From a virus: a stretch of DNA of 30,198 bases. The stretch is taken from positions 1 through 30,198 of IMG/VR virus record IMGVR_UViG_3300005581_000082; one strand, written 5' to 3'. Positions 29,686-30,198 of the stretch are shown in pieces. Within the stretch, counting starts at the first letter, position 1. Each line of letters starts with the position of its first letter. The position numbers and the translations under genes are program-made. The notes beneath the pieces were generated by a model. It was not told the origin of the DNA, made no database searches, and saw only the letters and a program-made list of their open reading frames with translations.

Positions 29686-29994
29686 GGTCATTGCCTACAG
29701 CGGAGATAGGCACCGCACACATGGAGAACACCGTGACCAACGCTACTAGGGCACAGTCGGCCACCAAGGCTTTTGACGCTATCCGGTTCTGGATGGATTC
29801 GGGCCACTCGCAGCTACTAAGCCGCAGGCAGGCCCTTAAAATCGCAGCATGGGGCCTGCAAATTGCTGGCTATAGCGAGCTGCAAACCCAAGTTCTCGTG
29901 GAGCTTATAAAGCTTCCTGATAACTTAGGCCGCACAACAGGAGATTCCGGACACAATGTGGACAGACTAACTCTAGGATCTATAACTAACTAGG
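29641..29994 (+). repeat. 46-bp direct repeats flanking a small gene
   Basis: 29641-29686 and 29949-29994 are the same sequence, with a single difference (G versus A at the eighth base). GAGATT also lies shortly before each copy. They are 308 bp apart start to start and enclose the small gene at 29721, whose final codons are in the second copy. Recombination between them would delete the gene. Confidence 0.9.
29721..29993 (+). CDS. Small protein of unknown function (90 aa)
   Basis: Read from the ATG at 29721; the open frame extends to a TTG at 29691, but ATG is more likely. The middle (RFWMDSGHSQLLSRRQALKI and AAWGLQIAGYSELQTQVLVE) forms two or three amphipathic helices with a basic patch, so a small helical DNA- or protein-binding protein is possible. 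Residues 76-90 are encoded by the 46-bp repeat. GC is higher than in the surrounding non-coding DNA, which supports coding. GGAG is upstream but at an unusually long distance. Confidence 0.5.
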   Translation: MENTVTNATRAQSATKAFDAIRFWMDSGHSQLLSRRQALKIAAWGLQIAGYSELQTQVLVELIKLPDNLGRTTGDSGHNVDRLTLGSITN

Positions 29995-30080
29995 TGATCT
30001 ATTAAACTTTCTGGCCTTATCTGTGGAGTAATCTATGGGTGGGGTCAGATTGTTTATACTTAACACTACCTTAGTTTAAG

Positions 30081-30110
30081 TTATGATCACTTTAGATCAT
30101 TATAGATCAT
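30081..30110 (+). promoter_or_regulatory. Three GATCA sites at 10-bp spacing with -10-like box
   Basis: GATCA occurs at 30085, 30095 and 30105, exactly 10 bp apart, so all face the same side of the helix; the flanks (TTA/TAGATCAT) are also similar. TATGAT at 30083-30088 is -10-like and overlaps the first site. The array sits about 85 bases before the gene that starts at 30194 and looks like a cooperative operator that could block the promoter. Confidence 0.5.
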
Positions 30111-30148
30111 CGGGCTTAAACGTTCTCCTCCTGTGTATTACATAGGAT

Positions 30149-30166
30149 GAGAACCTTTTGGTTCTC
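30149..30166 (+). other. Leader hairpin GAGAACC-TTTT-GGTTCTC
   Basis: A perfect 7-bp stem with a TTTT loop lies between the operator-like array and the start codon at 30194. It has no T-run, so a terminator is unlikely. It may stabilise the leader or control translation. Confidence 0.55.
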
Positions 30167-30193
30167 TCACTATCATCAAACCAGGTGTAAATC

Positions 30194-30198
30194 ATGAC
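30194..30198 (+). CDS. Start of a further gene, cut by window end
   Basis: ATG at 30194-30196 is preceded by AGGTG (30183-30187) at normal ribosome-binding distance and by an organised leader. Only the first codon and two bases are present, so nothing can be said of the product. Confidence 0.4.

Larger units (their letters stand above)
28472..29720. other. Gene-poor, hairpin-rich region, candidate origin/control region
   Basis: About 1,250 bases without a credible full gene. It holds AT-rich tracts (28540-28590 and 28640-28670), two DnaA-like boxes, many inverted and direct repeats (separate entries), a tRNA-like segment and a gene remnant. Gene direction changes from mostly minus on its left to plus on its right. 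These traits fit a replication origin or an early control region. Nothing else readable is seen between the listed elements. Confidence 0.6.

Noticed and set aside
29691-29720. Upstream TTG start for the 29721 gene
   Set aside because: It would add ten residues without a ribosome binding site; the ATG at 29721 is the simpler start, though neither is proven.
28472-30198. CRISPR array or retron-like element
   Set aside because: Repeats are few, unevenly spaced and differ in sequence; no spacer regularity and no reverse transcriptase or cas gene is seen.

Overview
The window is part of a tailed double-stranded DNA phage genome, or a contig of one. It holds a large terminase, a portal, a probable scaffold, a major capsid protein and a long run of further virion genes. 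There is no ribosomal, metabolic or other housekeeping gene. Base composition is moderate (roughly 40 percent GC by eye). The host cannot be read directly. A DnaA-box-like TTTTCCACA, the form usual in cyanobacteria, and small proteins of kinds often seen in cyanophages (a DUF5872-like and a DUF3310-like protein) make a cyanobacterial host the best guess, held with moderate to low confidence.

Layout. 1-5910 (minus): a repeat-bearing fibre-like protein cut by the window edge, a large virion protein with a SWIM-like zinc ligand set, four proteins without recognisable family, and a helix-hairpin-helix protein. 5977-6705 (plus): a lone orphan gene. 6758-10068 (minus): the capsid block (major capsid protein, a partner protein with a near-perfect ribosome binding site, a UUCG-capped terminator, another structural candidate and two tiny genes). 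10142-12785 (minus): portal and scaffold candidate, whose reading frames overlap by 509 nt. 12858-14992 (minus): very small tightly packed genes with a GT17 glycosyltransferase among them. 15113-17527 (minus): a GT-A type glycosyltransferase directly behind the large terminase. 17582-19838 (plus): a GT4 glycosyltransferase and a GH130/GT108-like beta-propeller protein. 19835-23238 (minus): a XRE-type regulator, then overlapping Ala-rich probable virion genes. 23277-28471 (both strands): more glycosyltransferases, three methyltransferases, a zinc-ribbon protein, a membrane protein and unknowns. 28472-29720: a gene-poor, hairpin-rich region with DnaA-like boxes, a tRNA-like segment and repeats, probably an origin or control region. 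29721 to the end (plus): a small gene and the first bases of another, behind an operator-like array.

How it works together. Most minus-strand genes make and package the virion. Woven through them, often on the opposite strand, are five glycosyltransferases (GT17, two GT-A, GT4, exostosin/GT47-like), one GH130/GT108-like enzyme and three SAM methyltransferases. Together they look able to build and O-methylate a sugar chain, on the phage's own capsid or fibres or on the host surface. Several of these cargo units have a TATGCT element shortly before their start, which may give them a common promoter separate from the structural operon. No long tape-measure gene is present, and three consecutive Ala-rich helical proteins resemble ejection proteins of short-tailed phages, so a podovirus-like virion is plausible but unproven.
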